Assembly: GCF_910594985.1 (NCBI RefSeq)
Contig: NZ_CAJVCE010000019.1
Span: 78,546 to 142,545, forward strand
Direction of reading: 5' to 3'
From: Paenibacillus allorhizosphaerae
GTDB lineage: Bacteria; Bacillota; Bacilli; Paenibacillales; NBRC-103111
DNA length: 64,000 nt
Shown: piece after piece, positions 44,067 through 52,140 of the stretch
Numbering within the stretch: the first letter of the stretch is position 1
Layout of the letters: each line of letters begins with the position of its first letter
Made by a program: the position numbers and the translations under genes
The notes under the pieces: model-generated
Seen by the model: only the letters and a program-made list of their open reading frames with translations
What the model was told of the DNA's origin: nothing
Databases searched by the model: none

Positions 44067-44174
44067 CCTTAACGATTGACAGACGCCGACCGACCTGGCA
44101 GCTGCCCGCTTTGCTATGGCAAATCAGGAAGCCCTGCCTGCCAGTAAGCCATGCTCTCGCTATAGAACAAAACA

Positions 44175-44205
44175 AAAAGAGACAGCATGCTGCGGCTGTC
44201 TCTTT
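44175..44205. terminator. bidirectional terminator
   Basis: Stem AAAGAGACAG/CTGTCTCTTT with A/T runs both sides, between the hypothetical gene and the convergent symporter gene. Confidence 0.85.
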
Positions 44206-44232
44206 TGCTTGGTGCACAAATGCTTAGGCGGC

Positions 44233-45588
44233 TTACGCCAAATTGAGTTCCATTTGGTCTTCTTCGTCCCGATCGAACGCATCGCGGTCGAATTCGCCCT
44301 CCGAGTTGGCGACGATGAGCGAGCAGACGGTTGTTCCCGTAGCGTTGACCGCCGTACGGCCCATATCGACAATCGCATCGATCGCCAGCACCAGCCCCAG
44401 CCCTTCCAGCGGCAGCCCCAGCGCCGTGAGTACGACCGTCGTCGAGATCGAAGCCGGCCCCGGTACTCCAGCCACGCCGATGGAAGAAATCATGCTTACG
44501 AGGATGATCAAAATATATTCGGATATGCCCAGCGGCACTCCATACACACGAGCGACGAAAATCGCGACAATCGCCGGCCATACGCCGCCGCAGCCGTTCA
44601 TGTTCATCGTTGAACCGAGCGGTGCGACAAAGCTTGCAATTCTGGGCGATACGCGCAGACGCTTCGTAATGACCTCAAGATTCACCGGCAGCGTCACATA
44701 GCTGCTTCTTGTCGTAAAGGCAACGGCAATCGTAGGATAAGCTTTGCGGAAAAATTTGATCGGATTTACTTTCGCGATGAAAGTCACCATACCGCCGAAG
44801 GTAATCACAAAGTGCAGAATGAGCGCCACGTACGTTGCGACAATGACTTTGATGAGCGGCAGCAGCGTTTCCAAGCCGTACTTCGCGGCCATCGCCCCGA
44901 TCAAAGCAAAGACGCCGTACGGGGTCAGCCGAATGACATATTTGGCGACCTGATGCATCACTTGCGCGAACGACTCGATAAACTGCTTCACCGGAGCGAT
45001 CATTTCCGGCTTCTTCGAACCTACTTGCACCATCGCAATACCGATGAAGATCGAGAAGATCAAGACAGGGACGACTTTGGCGTTCGCCATATCGCCGACC
45101 GGATTGCTCGGCAGCAAATCGATGATGACTTGCGAGAACGTCGGAATATCCCGCGGCTTAAAGCTTTTCGGAACTTCCTGATGTATACCGGAGCCCGGAT
45201 CGAAGGCAAGGGCGACAAGCAGGCCGATCAGCGCCGCGATCCCCGTCGTTATCAAGAACAAGGAAATCGTCTTGACCCCGATTTTGCGCAAATGCCCCAA
45301 GCTGGAAATGGACGAAATGCTGTTGATAACGAGCACGACAACGAGCGGTATGACCAGCATTTTGACCAGGTTCACGTAGATCGTACCGATCGTACCGACA
45401 CTCGTCGCGTCAAATTTAAACGTATTGAAGAAAATGCCGGCCACAAGGCCGAGGCCCAATGCAATCAAAACTCTATAGCCGAAATTGACGCGCTTTCTTG
45501 CTAAAAAGTAAAGAATGCCGATAACGACAACGGATACGAGAAGACTGATCCAGTTCGTTTGAAAGGCTGTCAATAAGTTGTTCTTCAA
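44233..45588 (-). CDS. tcyP: dicarboxylate/amino acid:cation symporter, TcyP-like (cystine type)
   Basis: 451 residues, DAACS family, eight-plus hydrophobic helices. The serine-rich hairpin is AVAFTTRSSYVTLPVNLEV and the NMDGT-like motif is GSTMNMNGCGG, matching L-cystine transporters TcyP; GPASISTTVVLTALGLPLEG follows. It imports cystine or acidic amino acids with Na or H. Start is TTG 45588, nine bases after AAAGGGG; the TTG at 45597 touches that site. The acidic tail (DRDAFDRDEEDQMELN) is cytoplasmic. Confidence 0.88.
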   Translation of the reverse strand: MKNNLLTAFQTNWISLLVSVVVIGILYFLARKRVNFGYRVLIALGLGLVAGIFFNTFKFDATSVGTIGTIYVNLVKMLVIPLVVVLVINSISSISSLGHLRKIGVKTISLFLITTGIAALIGLLVALAFDPGSGIHQEVPKSFKPRDIPTFSQVIIDLLPSNPVGDMANAKVVPVLIFSIFIGIAMVQVGSKKPEMIAPVKQFIESFAQVMHQVAKYVIRLTPYGVFALIGAMAAKYGLETLLPLIKVIVATYVALILHFVITFGGMVTFIAKVNPIKFFRKAYPTIAVAFTTRSSYVTLPVNLEVITKRLRVSPRIASFVAPLGSTMNMNGCGGVWPAIVAIFVARVYGVPLGISEYILIILVSMISSIGVAGVPGPASISTTVVLTALGLPLEGLGLVLAIDAIVDMGRTAVNATGTTVCSLIVANSEGEFDRDAFDRDEEDQMELNLA

Positions 45589-45725
45589 AGCAATCAACCC
45601 CTTTATTACCTACTTTTCACATAGGAATTAGTTAATGTTAAGATAGTACTTCCAACCACGAACTCTGTCAATATGATTTTATGATCATCATCTGGAAAAT
45701 TTCGTATTCATGGAAATAAAAATAA

Positions 45726-45747
45726 CCCGGGAGGCACACCCCCCGGG
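45726..45747 (-). terminator. rho-independent terminator of the cytochrome gene
   Basis: Stem CCCGGG/CCCGGG on the minus strand followed by TTATTTTTATTT. Confidence 0.75.
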
Positions 45748-45767
45748 AATAATTGCCATAAAGCTAT

Positions 45768-46244
45768 TTACTTTTTCGCCGCCAGCCATTCCGCTACTGC
45801 GTTTACTTCTTCGGGCTTCAGCTTGTCTTTCAATCCGGGCATGCCGTTGCCGCCGTTGTTAATTTGATTGATGATCTGCTCCTTGGTAAGTTTGGCGCCG
45901 ATTTTCGTCAAATCTTTCTTGGGGCTGCCCTTGCCGTCAAGCGTATCCCCGTGGCAGGCGATACAGCTCTGCTTCACGATCGCCTCGGCATTGACAGGGG
46001 TCGTTTTCGCCGCGTCCGGCGCCGCTGTTCCGGCAGCTGCACCTTGTCCGGTACTTCCGGTCGCGGCCGTCCCGCCGCCTTGTCCCGTATTGCCCGCCGC
46101 CGTACCTCCTTGCGCAGCTCCGCCCGCCGCTCCGGCAGCTTGCTGCTGACCTGCGCCGCTCTCCGGTTTCGCCGCACAAGCGGCCATCGTCATCATCGAT
46201 GCGGCAACCGCCGCGATCATTACATACTTCCATTTCATACGCAT
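45768..46244 (-). CDS. membrane-anchored cytochrome c (c551/CccB-like lipoprotein)
   Basis: 158 residues. Lipoprotein signal AAVAASMMTMAAC, a Gly/Ala/Gln-rich flexible linker of about 60 residues, then a single-heme domain with KQSCIACHGDTLDGKGSPK and axial Met in NGGNGMPGLKDKLKPEEVN. It carries electrons between membrane oxidoreductases and oxidase on the outside. ATG 46244 is nine bases after AAGGGG. A BlaI-like palindrome lies about 320 bases upstream across a gene-free stretch. Confidence 0.93.
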   Translation of the reverse strand: MRMKWKYVMIAAVAASMMTMAACAAKPESGAGQQQAAGAAGGAAQGGTAAGNTGQGGGTAATGSTGQGAAAGTAAPDAAKTTPVNAEAIVKQSCIACHGDTLDGKGSPKKDLTKIGAKLTKEQIINQINNGGNGMPGLKDKLKPEEVNAVAEWLAAKK

Positions 46245-46566
46245 TCATCTACACCCCTTGATCATAATTAGGAACGCTGGAGCTGTATCTCTGTGATGGT
46301 CCATTCTTTGCAGGCTTAGCAAACGCTGAATTGCAATTCTCGAAACGATCCTTACGGTCGCTCGCTCCCTGGCCGCCCATGTCATCCGATCGCTCGTCTC
46401 CGAGGTTGGAGCAAGTAATCAATCGGAATAACGGCCGATGCCAGACGCCAACCAACTTGACTACAAAGTTCTTTTGTTGCCTGACGGCTGTATTAACACC
46501 ACCACCCCTCCTTCTTGAAGCTTATGGACGAACCTCCATTGGCAGCTGCTCCTCATAAACACCCAT
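46245..46566 (-). other. gene-free stretch with an unusual open frame and two tiny frames
   Basis: Between cytochrome c and the BlaI-like palindrome no family-recognisable gene is seen. A minus-strand frame from about 46490 reads ...VWHRPLFRLITCSNLGDERS and DDMGGQGASDRKDRFENC before its stop near 46250; it lacks a ribosome site and ordinary protein composition. Two very short frames with strong ribosome sites also occur (MEVRP after GAGGAG; MVLIQPSGNKRTL after GAAGGAGGGG). It may be a dispersed element or leader. Confidence 0.4.
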
Positions 46567-46589
46567 TTACACTAAGATATGTAGTGTAA
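46567..46589. promoter_or_regulatory. BlaI/MecI-like operator
   Basis: TTACACTA-AGATATG-TAGTGTAA, a perfect eight-base inverted repeat containing the ATATGTAGT of BlaI boxes. It lies 17 bases beyond the M56 gene stop and upstream of the cytochrome c leader. Confidence 0.6.
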
Positions 46590-46605
46590 CTATTTAAAAA
46601 AAAAA

Positions 46606-47457
46606 TCAGCGCAGCGCCCATAGAAATAAAATCGACAGACTAAGTACGATATGCACGGAAATCATCGTCACTGTCAGCGGCAGCTTCAGCGGAGCTTCCT
46701 CTGCAGGATCGAGAATTTGCCGGATCCGGTAATTGACCGAGGTATCCGCGAACGAGACATGGGCGAACGACATCGGGCCGGACGGCAACCCTTTCTTCAC
46801 CAGTTTGAGCAGTGCGCTGCCGATTTCCGCCGAAGATCCCATCTTTCCAATCGCATACTGGTCTGCAAGCAGCTCCCGTGCGATTTTGTATTGAAGATGA
46901 AACCATTTCATAAGTGGAATGTACCAAAAGGCGGAGGCAAAAAGCGATAAAACAAACGTCTTGAGCGGATCGCCGTGACGGCCGTGAAACCGTTCATGAT
47001 GGATGACGGCTTCAATTTCTTTTGCATCCAGCAGTGCAAGCAAGCCTGTCGTCAAATAGACGTCCCTCGTAACAAACCCCATTGTAAACGCCACCGGACG
47101 CTCGCAGCGTACAACCGTTAGCGGATGGCTACCGTCCCCATACGTATCGTTAAGCTGCTTGCTGAATTCTTGATGTTTGGCCGCAATCAGCTTCCGCCGC
47201 GCCCGCCGCTCCAGCAGCATTTGTCTTATGATGAGCGCGAAACACATGACGAACGTGCAGACCACCAGCGCGTCAAGCATATGGCCGACGGAGAAAATGC
47301 CTTTCGACCGCATCCAATTGTTGCACATTTGCAGCAGATTGAATTTGAGCTTCCAACCGAAAAACATATGCATGGCATACATGCCCATCTGTGTCAGAAT
47401 AACTCCCGCAACAATAACCGATGAGGCGAACATCACTTTTGACCGGTTGTTCCACAT
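46606..47457 (-). CDS. M56-family (BlaR1/MecR1-like) membrane metallopeptidase, no sensor domain
   Basis: 283 residues. About four membrane helices surround the zinc peptidase motif HHERFHG (HExxH) and the downstream RELLADQYAIGKMG that supplies the third ligand. BlaR1 has an extra extracellular penicillin-binding domain of about 250 residues; this protein ends after the last helix, so it cannot sense beta-lactams in the BlaR1 way. It lies four bases behind its partner BlaI-type gene, so the two are one operon, and presumably cleaves that repressor upon an unknown signal. Confidence 0.9.
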   Translation of the reverse strand: MWNNRSKVMFASSVIVAGVILTQMGMYAMHMFFGWKLKFNLLQMCNNWMRSKGIFSVGHMLDALVVCTFVMCFALIIRQMLLERRARRKLIAAKHQEFSKQLNDTYGDGSHPLTVVRCERPVAFTMGFVTRDVYLTTGLLALLDAKEIEAVIHHERFHGRHGDPLKTFVLSLFASAFWYIPLMKWFHLQYKIARELLADQYAIGKMGSSAEIGSALLKLVKKGLPSGPMSFAHVSFADTSVNYRIRQILDPAEEAPLKLPLTVTMISVHIVLSLSILFLWALR

Positions 47458-47461
47458 AAGG

Positions 47462-47875
47462 TTACCTGTCCTTTTTCAGCGACTTGATTTTTTGCTCCAG
47501 CTGCTCAAGCAAATCCTGGTCAGCCTCTTCCAACGCTTCAATCATATGGTTTACGACGAGCGGCCCGAACTCCTCAATCAGCTCATGCGTCAATTCTTTG
47601 GATTGGTTCTCCATAAAATGTTCCTTCGACAACAACGGCCGGTACAATGAGGTTCTTCCGACGGTCCGTTTCGTCAAAATGCCCTTATCGACCAGCCGGT
47701 TCATAACGGTCATCACCGTGTTGAAATTAATCGATTGGTCGCGCTCCAGCCGTGCTTGAACGTCCTTAATCGCAATCTCTGAGCTGTTCCACAGCACGTT
47801 CATGATCTTCGCTTCAAGCGGCCCGAAAAAGCGGTTCAAGCCCCTTTCATATACGTTAAACTTTCGAATTTTCAT
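47462..47875 (-). CDS. BlaI/MecI/CopY-family repressor
   Basis: 137 residues. Winged helix (GPLEAKIMNVLWNSSEIAIK; SINFNTVMTVMNRLVDKGIL; GRTSLYRPLLSKEHFMEN) then dimerisation helices; the cleavage region of BlaI (NF type, here SINFNT) is present. ATG 47875 is supported by GAGGTG; three codons upstream are optional. First gene of the operon with the M56 peptidase. A palindrome overlaps its leader. Confidence 0.93.
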   Translation of the reverse strand: MKIRKFNVYERGLNRFFGPLEAKIMNVLWNSSEIAIKDVQARLERDQSINFNTVMTVMNRLVDKGILTKRTVGRTSLYRPLLSKEHFMENQSKELTHELIEEFGPLVVNHMIEALEEADQDLLEQLEQKIKSLKKDR

Positions 47876-47888
47876 CTTGCACACCTCA

Positions 47889-47905
47889 CACTACCCATTG
47901 TAGTG
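47889..47905 (-). promoter_or_regulatory. BlaI-type operator of the repressor operon
   Basis: CACTAC-CCATT-GTAGTG, six-base arms, just upstream of the BlaI-type start. The CACTAC/GTAGTG arms match BlaI family half-sites. Confidence 0.75.
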
Positions 47906-48050
47906 GCATGGGTTGATTGCGTCAAGATACTCTTTTTTACGCCTACCGGTCATTTCCAAGTCTCAACTGCATCGCTGCCGGCCCTGTATGCCCAGATGAT
48001 GCGAAGCGTACCGAGTCTCATCGATTTCTATTCGCTATGACTAAAAAAAA

Positions 48051-48070
48051 CCGGCACCCCGAGGTGCCGG
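48051..48070 (-). terminator. rho-independent terminator of the YceI gene
   Basis: Stem CCGGCACC/GGTGCCGG with TTTTTTTT on the minus strand. Confidence 0.9.
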
Positions 48071-48079
48071 CCGCTGTAA

Positions 48080-48613
48080 TCAAGCTTGCTTCGCCGCTTC
48101 AATCTCAATCGATACTTTCACTTCGTCGCCGATCAGCACGCCGCCCGTTTCCAGCGCCGCATTATAGGTCAACCCGTAGTCGCTTCGTTTAATCGTGCCT
48201 TGCCCGCTAAACCCGGCTTTCTCGTTGCCCCACGGATCCGTTCCCGATCCCTCGAACGTAACCGCGAACGTTTCCGTTCGGGTAACCCCATGTAGCGAAA
48301 ACTCACCGGTGACATCGTACTCCCCTTCGCCGGTTTTCACGATGCGGGAAGATTGAAATGTCATCTTCGGATACTTCTCGGCATCGAAGAAATCGCCGGT
48401 ACGCAAATGAGCGTCACGGTCCTGATTGCGCGTATCGATGCTGACGATATCGATGCTGAAGTAAATATTCGCCGTCGTCAGGTTCGAAGGGTCGGCTTCG
48501 ATCTGCGCTTCGAACGAGTGGAACGTGCCTTTCACTTTGGCGATCATCATATGCCGGATCGTAAAATCGATACTGCTGTGCGTTGGGTCTACCGCCCATT
48601 TCGTTTTCGACAT
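48080..48613 (-). CDS. YceI-family lipocalin-like protein
   Basis: 177 residues: MSKTKWAVDPTHSSIDFTIR, HMMIAKVKGTFHSFEAQIEA, GTFHSF and FSLHGVTRTETFAVTFEG are the YceI isoprenoid-binding beta-barrel signatures. There is no signal peptide, so it is cytoplasmic as in many Gram-positive members. Family members bind polyisoprenoids or amides; the role here is unclear. ATG 48613 is eight bases after GGAGG; an ATG six bases upstream has poor spacing. The promoter carries a palindrome over the -35. Confidence 0.9.
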   Translation of the reverse strand: MSKTKWAVDPTHSSIDFTIRHMMIAKVKGTFHSFEAQIEADPSNLTTANIYFSIDIVSIDTRNQDRDAHLRTGDFFDAEKYPKMTFQSSRIVKTGEGEYDVTGEFSLHGVTRTETFAVTFEGSGTDPWGNEKAGFSGQGTIKRSDYGLTYNAALETGGVLIGDEVKVSIEIEAAKQA

Positions 48614-48642
48614 GGCCATTACCTCCATTTTAACTTACTTTT

Positions 48643-48680
48643 ATTATACCGCTAACATTTATATAGTCATAGAACTATGA
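48643..48680 (-). promoter_or_regulatory. YceI promoter with palindrome over the -35
   Basis: Minus strand: -35 TATGAC (48671-48666), 17 bases, -10 TATAAT (48648-48643). TCATAG-AA-CTATGA at 48667-48680 is a perfect palindrome covering the -35, so a repressor is likely. Confidence 0.6.
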
Positions 48681-48855
48681 TAAGTTTGTTTTCCGGTTTT
48701 GTCAATGATTTTATTGGAAACATTTTCAAAAAGAAAAGCATCCAAACGAGGTCTTTTTTATATGATGAAACATTCGTGTTGCAAATAAAGCTTTTCTTGA
48801 AACATCATTATGATTCAGCTTCGCTGAAAATGTATTCATTCTGATGTTATAAAAA

Positions 48856-48886
48856 AAGAGGATCCCTCCTCGATGGGTATCCTCTT
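48856..48886 (-). terminator. rho-independent terminator of the HD-GYP gene
   Basis: Stem AAGAGGAT/ATCCTCTT followed by TTTTTATAAC on the minus strand. Confidence 0.8.
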
Positions 48887-48898
48887 CCTGCCGCCGGT

Positions 48899-50365
48899 TC
48901 ATCCGCCCGCTTTTGCCATGGGAGCCAGGACGAACTGCGTCGTCTCTTCATTGGTTAAGTGAGACGGATACGGATAAAGGGACGGGTTCCGCCCGCACAC
49001 CTGTACCCACGCCTCCACGCACACCGGATCGAAATGGCTGCCTTTGTTGTCGATCAGGAATGTTATCGCTTCGGCATGCGTCATCGCTCTTCGATAAGAG
49101 CGGTTGGAAGTAAGCGCATCATATACGTCGGCGACGGCCACGATGCGGGCCATTAACGGAATTTGCTCGCCTTGAAGCCGGTCCGGGTATCCGCGGCCGT
49201 CCCATCGCTCGTGATGCGAACGAATGATGCCCAGCTCTTCTTTCATGAAACCAAGAGTGCGGGCCATCTCGTACCCCTTCACCGGGTGCTGTTCAATCAA
49301 CGTTCTTTCTTCCGGGGTCAACTTTCCGGGTTTATTAAGAATCGCGTCAGGAATGTTAATCTTCCCGACGTCGTGAATGATCGTTCCCTGCGCAACCGCG
49401 CGAAGCTGGTCGGGACGCAGCCGCAGCTCTTCCGCCAATTGAAGCGCATACAAAGTGACCCGAAAATTATGACCTGCCGTATACAGATCTTTCTTCTCCG
49501 TCGCGATCATCAGCGCTTTAATGCTCGGCGAAAGGCAATTCGTGATCCGTTCTACGGGATCGGTCGTATATAATGCGCGTACCGCGCCGACCAGGGAAGC
49601 ACTCTCCGCATATTGCCGGATGAGCCCAAACAGCATGCCGATGACGGAAGCGAGTAATAAAAAGTGGTACATCCACCAACTGATGCGCCACGTCTCGCCG
49701 AGCACCATAATCCATTGCGAGACGATGAGCCACCCGGAGCTGTATACGATCGAAAGCTGCAGCGGAAACCGCGAATACAAGTAGGAACGGTAATAACGGA
49801 GCATGACAAAGCCGTTGACGAGCGTGACCGTCACGGAAACAACCCAGTTCATCGGATGGGAGTTCAGCGTGATGAAATTGACAAGGTCGGGGTAAACCAT
49901 GGCTAAGGTTCCCATAACCATCGCGAGGCTCGTCCACACGGGCAATAGCAGCTTCTCGTACTTTGAAATCGCCCCGACCCATGGATGATCGGAAGGGAGA
50001 GAAGAAAGTCCGAGCCAGCATGTTGCCAGTATTACGCTGAGCGGTGCCGCAACGCCGGGCAAATGGGTTGCGTGCAGCAGAAAGTTCGGCGTCGATAAGC
50101 CGTGCACCGCAAAGCTGGATGCCAAAGACAGGAATGATAACGAAAGGAATAATACTTTGATATTCCGGAGCCGGGTGCCTGCAATGCCGACGGCTACTGC
50201 GATGACGGCTGCCAGAATGGCGACCGAACTGACGATATAAAAATGTCCCGTCGGCACATCAAGCTTCACATCGAGAGTACTGTTACCTCTGACATACTCA
50301 AACAAAAGGTACGGCATGATCATTGCAGCAAGGGGCCCAATCAGACCGTGGTATCTCATTTCCAT
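48899..50365 (-). CDS. membrane HD-GYP-domain phosphodiesterase (cyclic di-GMP type)
   Basis: 488 residues. Seven-plus membrane helices in the first half (FYIVSSVAILAAVIAVAVGI; KVLFLSLSFLSLASSFAVHG), like MASE-type sensors, then an HD-GYP domain. Key residues are TAGHNFRVTLYALQLAEEL, AQGTIIHDVGKINIPDAILN (HD), SHHERWDGRGYPDRLQGEQI (HHE..DGxGYP) and VADVYDALTSNRSYR. It hydrolyses cyclic di-GMP in response to a membrane signal. ATG 50365 follows GAGAGG. Monocistronic. No GGDEF gene is adjacent. Confidence 0.92.
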   Translation of the reverse strand: MEMRYHGLIGPLAAMIMPYLLFEYVRGNSTLDVKLDVPTGHFYIVSSVAILAAVIAVAVGIAGTRLRNIKVLFLSLSFLSLASSFAVHGLSTPNFLLHATHLPGVAAPLSVILATCWLGLSSLPSDHPWVGAISKYEKLLLPVWTSLAMVMGTLAMVYPDLVNFITLNSHPMNWVVSVTVTLVNGFVMLRYYRSYLYSRFPLQLSIVYSSGWLIVSQWIMVLGETWRISWWMYHFLLLASVIGMLFGLIRQYAESASLVGAVRALYTTDPVERITNCLSPSIKALMIATEKKDLYTAGHNFRVTLYALQLAEELRLRPDQLRAVAQGTIIHDVGKINIPDAILNKPGKLTPEERTLIEQHPVKGYEMARTLGFMKEELGIIRSHHERWDGRGYPDRLQGEQIPLMARIVAVADVYDALTSNRSYRRAMTHAEAITFLIDNKGSHFDPVCVEAWVQVCGRNPSLYPYPSHLTNEETTQFVLAPMAKAGG

Positions 50366-50444
50366 GACCATTCCTCTCATCGTGACTTTTGACCCATACT
50401 TATTATCATAATAATAGAACAGAAGCAGGAAAAATGAAACAAAA

Positions 50445-50465
50445 AAAGCGGGAATTTCCCGCTTT
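50445..50465. terminator. bidirectional terminator
   Basis: Stem AAAGCGGGAA/TTCCCGCTTT around one T, a tight hairpin flanked by A and T runs. It ends the ParR-like/ParM operon. Confidence 0.8.
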
Positions 50466-50508
50466 CTTACGCATTTTTTAATGTGTTGCTCTCACTATTT
50501 TCCAACGG

Positions 50509-50817
50509 CTACATCCACGTCTCAATATCGTCCTCGTCAATCTCGTCATCCGCCGTCCTCTCTTCCTTCCGTGCATTCGCCGGCAAGGAGACCGGGGCGA
50601 TTTCGGGGTAGGATACAGCGACCGGCGCGGCCGTCCTGTCGGCCGGAACGTACCGCTGCAAATTGCGAACGCCATTCGCTCGAACTTCGTTCTCGATCAA
50701 GTAACGGATCGAATCCATCAAGTTCGTCTGGCTGTTGATCCATTCCATGACAGCAGGGGATTCGGATTTTTTCGTTTTCAAGCTGATGTTTTCGCCGGGT
50801 TGTTTGCTCTTTTTCAC
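50509..50817 (-). CDS. ParR-like adaptor of an actin-like partition system
   Basis: 102 residues. The central segment VMEWINSQTNLMDSIRYLIE, then NEVRANGVRNLQRYVP matches the ribbon-helix-helix signature of ParR (WLN.Q.N..DS.R.LIE.E...GVRDL). The C-terminus is Pro/Ala-rich and then very acidic (DDEIDEDDIETW), the part that in ParR contacts ParM filaments. Start is GTG 50817, after CAGGAGA; it is 21 bases behind ParM, so cotranscribed. Confidence 0.8.
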   Translation of the reverse strand: MKKSKQPGENISLKTKKSESPAVMEWINSQTNLMDSIRYLIENEVRANGVRNLQRYVPADRTAAPVAVSYPEIAPVSLPANARKEERTADDEIDEDDIETWM

Positions 50818-50838
50818 TGGCGTCTCCTGACCCGCCCG

Positions 50839-52035
50839 TTATCCGGTCTGCTGCGCTTTCGTTTTCAGTGTTTCATATATTTTGCCGCGCACAAAATTGT
50901 CCAGCCCCTCGGCGTTCATCGTTACCGCATATTGCGTCGGAATGTACAGCAGCTTGATTTCCCGTTCGTCGCATAATTCTTTGAGCATCGGATATAAGAT
51001 CGACCGCATCAAGATGCTGCCCCCGCCGTAAACGCAAATCACATCGATTTCGTTGCGCGCTTTGGTCAACTGCTTACGAATGTTGTGCAGAATATGTCTG
51101 GCTTGTCCTTCGAGCGGACGGGACAGCGTCCGGATCGCCTTGGCATGGTATTTATGCTGCGGATTTTTGATGACGTCGCTGAAAAACTGGCGAGGGCTGT
51201 CAGGCAAATAAATCAGCTTATTGAACGCGTCGAGCGCTTCCTCAATCGCATGTCCGGCCCCGTGATGACTGCCGTGCACGAATTGGCGCAAAAACTTGTT
51301 GCCCTCCGTGATCGGATATTCCGTCGACCCGTCGCCAATGTCCGTATGCAGGATCCGCTTATCCTTGAAGTAGCTGCCGTTGAACTGCGCGGGCAGCCCG
51401 TAGGTGGCGACAAATTCGCTGAAGATGTCTCCTTCCCGCCAGCGGCCCTCCGCATCCTTCTGCAGCGCGAACGCAACCGGCGTCGCTTCCGGAATTGCCT
51501 TTGCGAAGCGGAACGTCATTCGAACCGACACCCGCTGCTTTCCAAGATGAACCGTAACATGATGAAGGCCGTCCATAAACTTTTTTTCGAATTTCAATGA
51601 CGATTCGTCGGAATGCTGCGTAACCGGCAGCGCCGTCGCCATGTCGATCTCCGCTTCGATCTGCTCGGGGATTCGTTTTTCTTCCTCATATGATTTCTGA
51701 ACGGATGCCGCGGCAATTTGCGCCAAGGTGTTGACGACCGGCAAATCGACATCGCATTTATCGTCGATGCCGACCTGAATGGCATCGACCAGCTCGCCGC
51801 TGTCGAGCGCAAACTTGCCTATGTAATACATCCCGGGGCGTACGGCGGGCGAGTCGACGGTAACGATCAATTGATCCTGCAAATGTTTAATGAAGCTCTC
51901 CGGGGCTTGCTCATCGCTCCAGGGAAGCTTGTCCACCATGCAGTTGACGTTAGGTTGGCGAATCAGCTTCCCGTCGATCACGATATCATGTTCGCTGTTT
52001 CCGTTATCGTTGCCAACGAATAAATGAAGCGGCAT
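50839..52035 (-). CDS. ParM/StbA-family actin-like ATPase
   Basis: 398 residues. LHLFVGNDNGNSEHDIVIDG is the first phosphate-binding strand (GNDNG), TDIGDGSTEYPITEGN the second phosphate loop (DIGDGSTE), and DVICVYGGGSILMRSILYPM the adenosine loop, the three motifs of ParM-type actins. It would polymerise on ATP to push apart DNA or another cargo bound by the ParR-like protein. ATG 52035 follows GAGGAGGAATG. It is second or first gene of a unit with the ParR-like gene, preceded by a winged-helix gene with its own terminator. No plasmid genes surround it. Confidence 0.88.
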   Translation of the reverse strand: MPLHLFVGNDNGNSEHDIVIDGKLIRQPNVNCMVDKLPWSDEQAPESFIKHLQDQLIVTVDSPAVRPGMYYIGKFALDSGELVDAIQVGIDDKCDVDLPVVNTLAQIAAASVQKSYEEEKRIPEQIEAEIDMATALPVTQHSDESSLKFEKKFMDGLHHVTVHLGKQRVSVRMTFRFAKAIPEATPVAFALQKDAEGRWREGDIFSEFVATYGLPAQFNGSYFKDKRILHTDIGDGSTEYPITEGNKFLRQFVHGSHHGAGHAIEEALDAFNKLIYLPDSPRQFFSDVIKNPQHKYHAKAIRTLSRPLEGQARHILHNIRKQLTKARNEIDVICVYGGGSILMRSILYPMLKELCDEREIKLLYIPTQYAVTMNAEGLDNFVRGKIYETLKTKAQQTG

Positions 52036-52093
52036 AAAGTCATTCCTCCTCATACAAAGTTATGTCCGGTAACACCGGAAAGGTAAAAAGAAA

Positions 52094-52110
52094 AACTTCC
52101 ATGCGAAGTT
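52094..52110 (-). terminator. rho-independent terminator of the winged-helix gene
   Basis: Stem AACTTC/GAAGTT, loop GCATG, followed by TTTTCTTTTT on the minus strand. It lies just upstream of the ParM gene, so that gene needs its own promoter or read-through. Confidence 0.75.
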
Positions 52111-52140
52111 AGTTTCACGGCAGATGGAGTCGTTTGCCGA

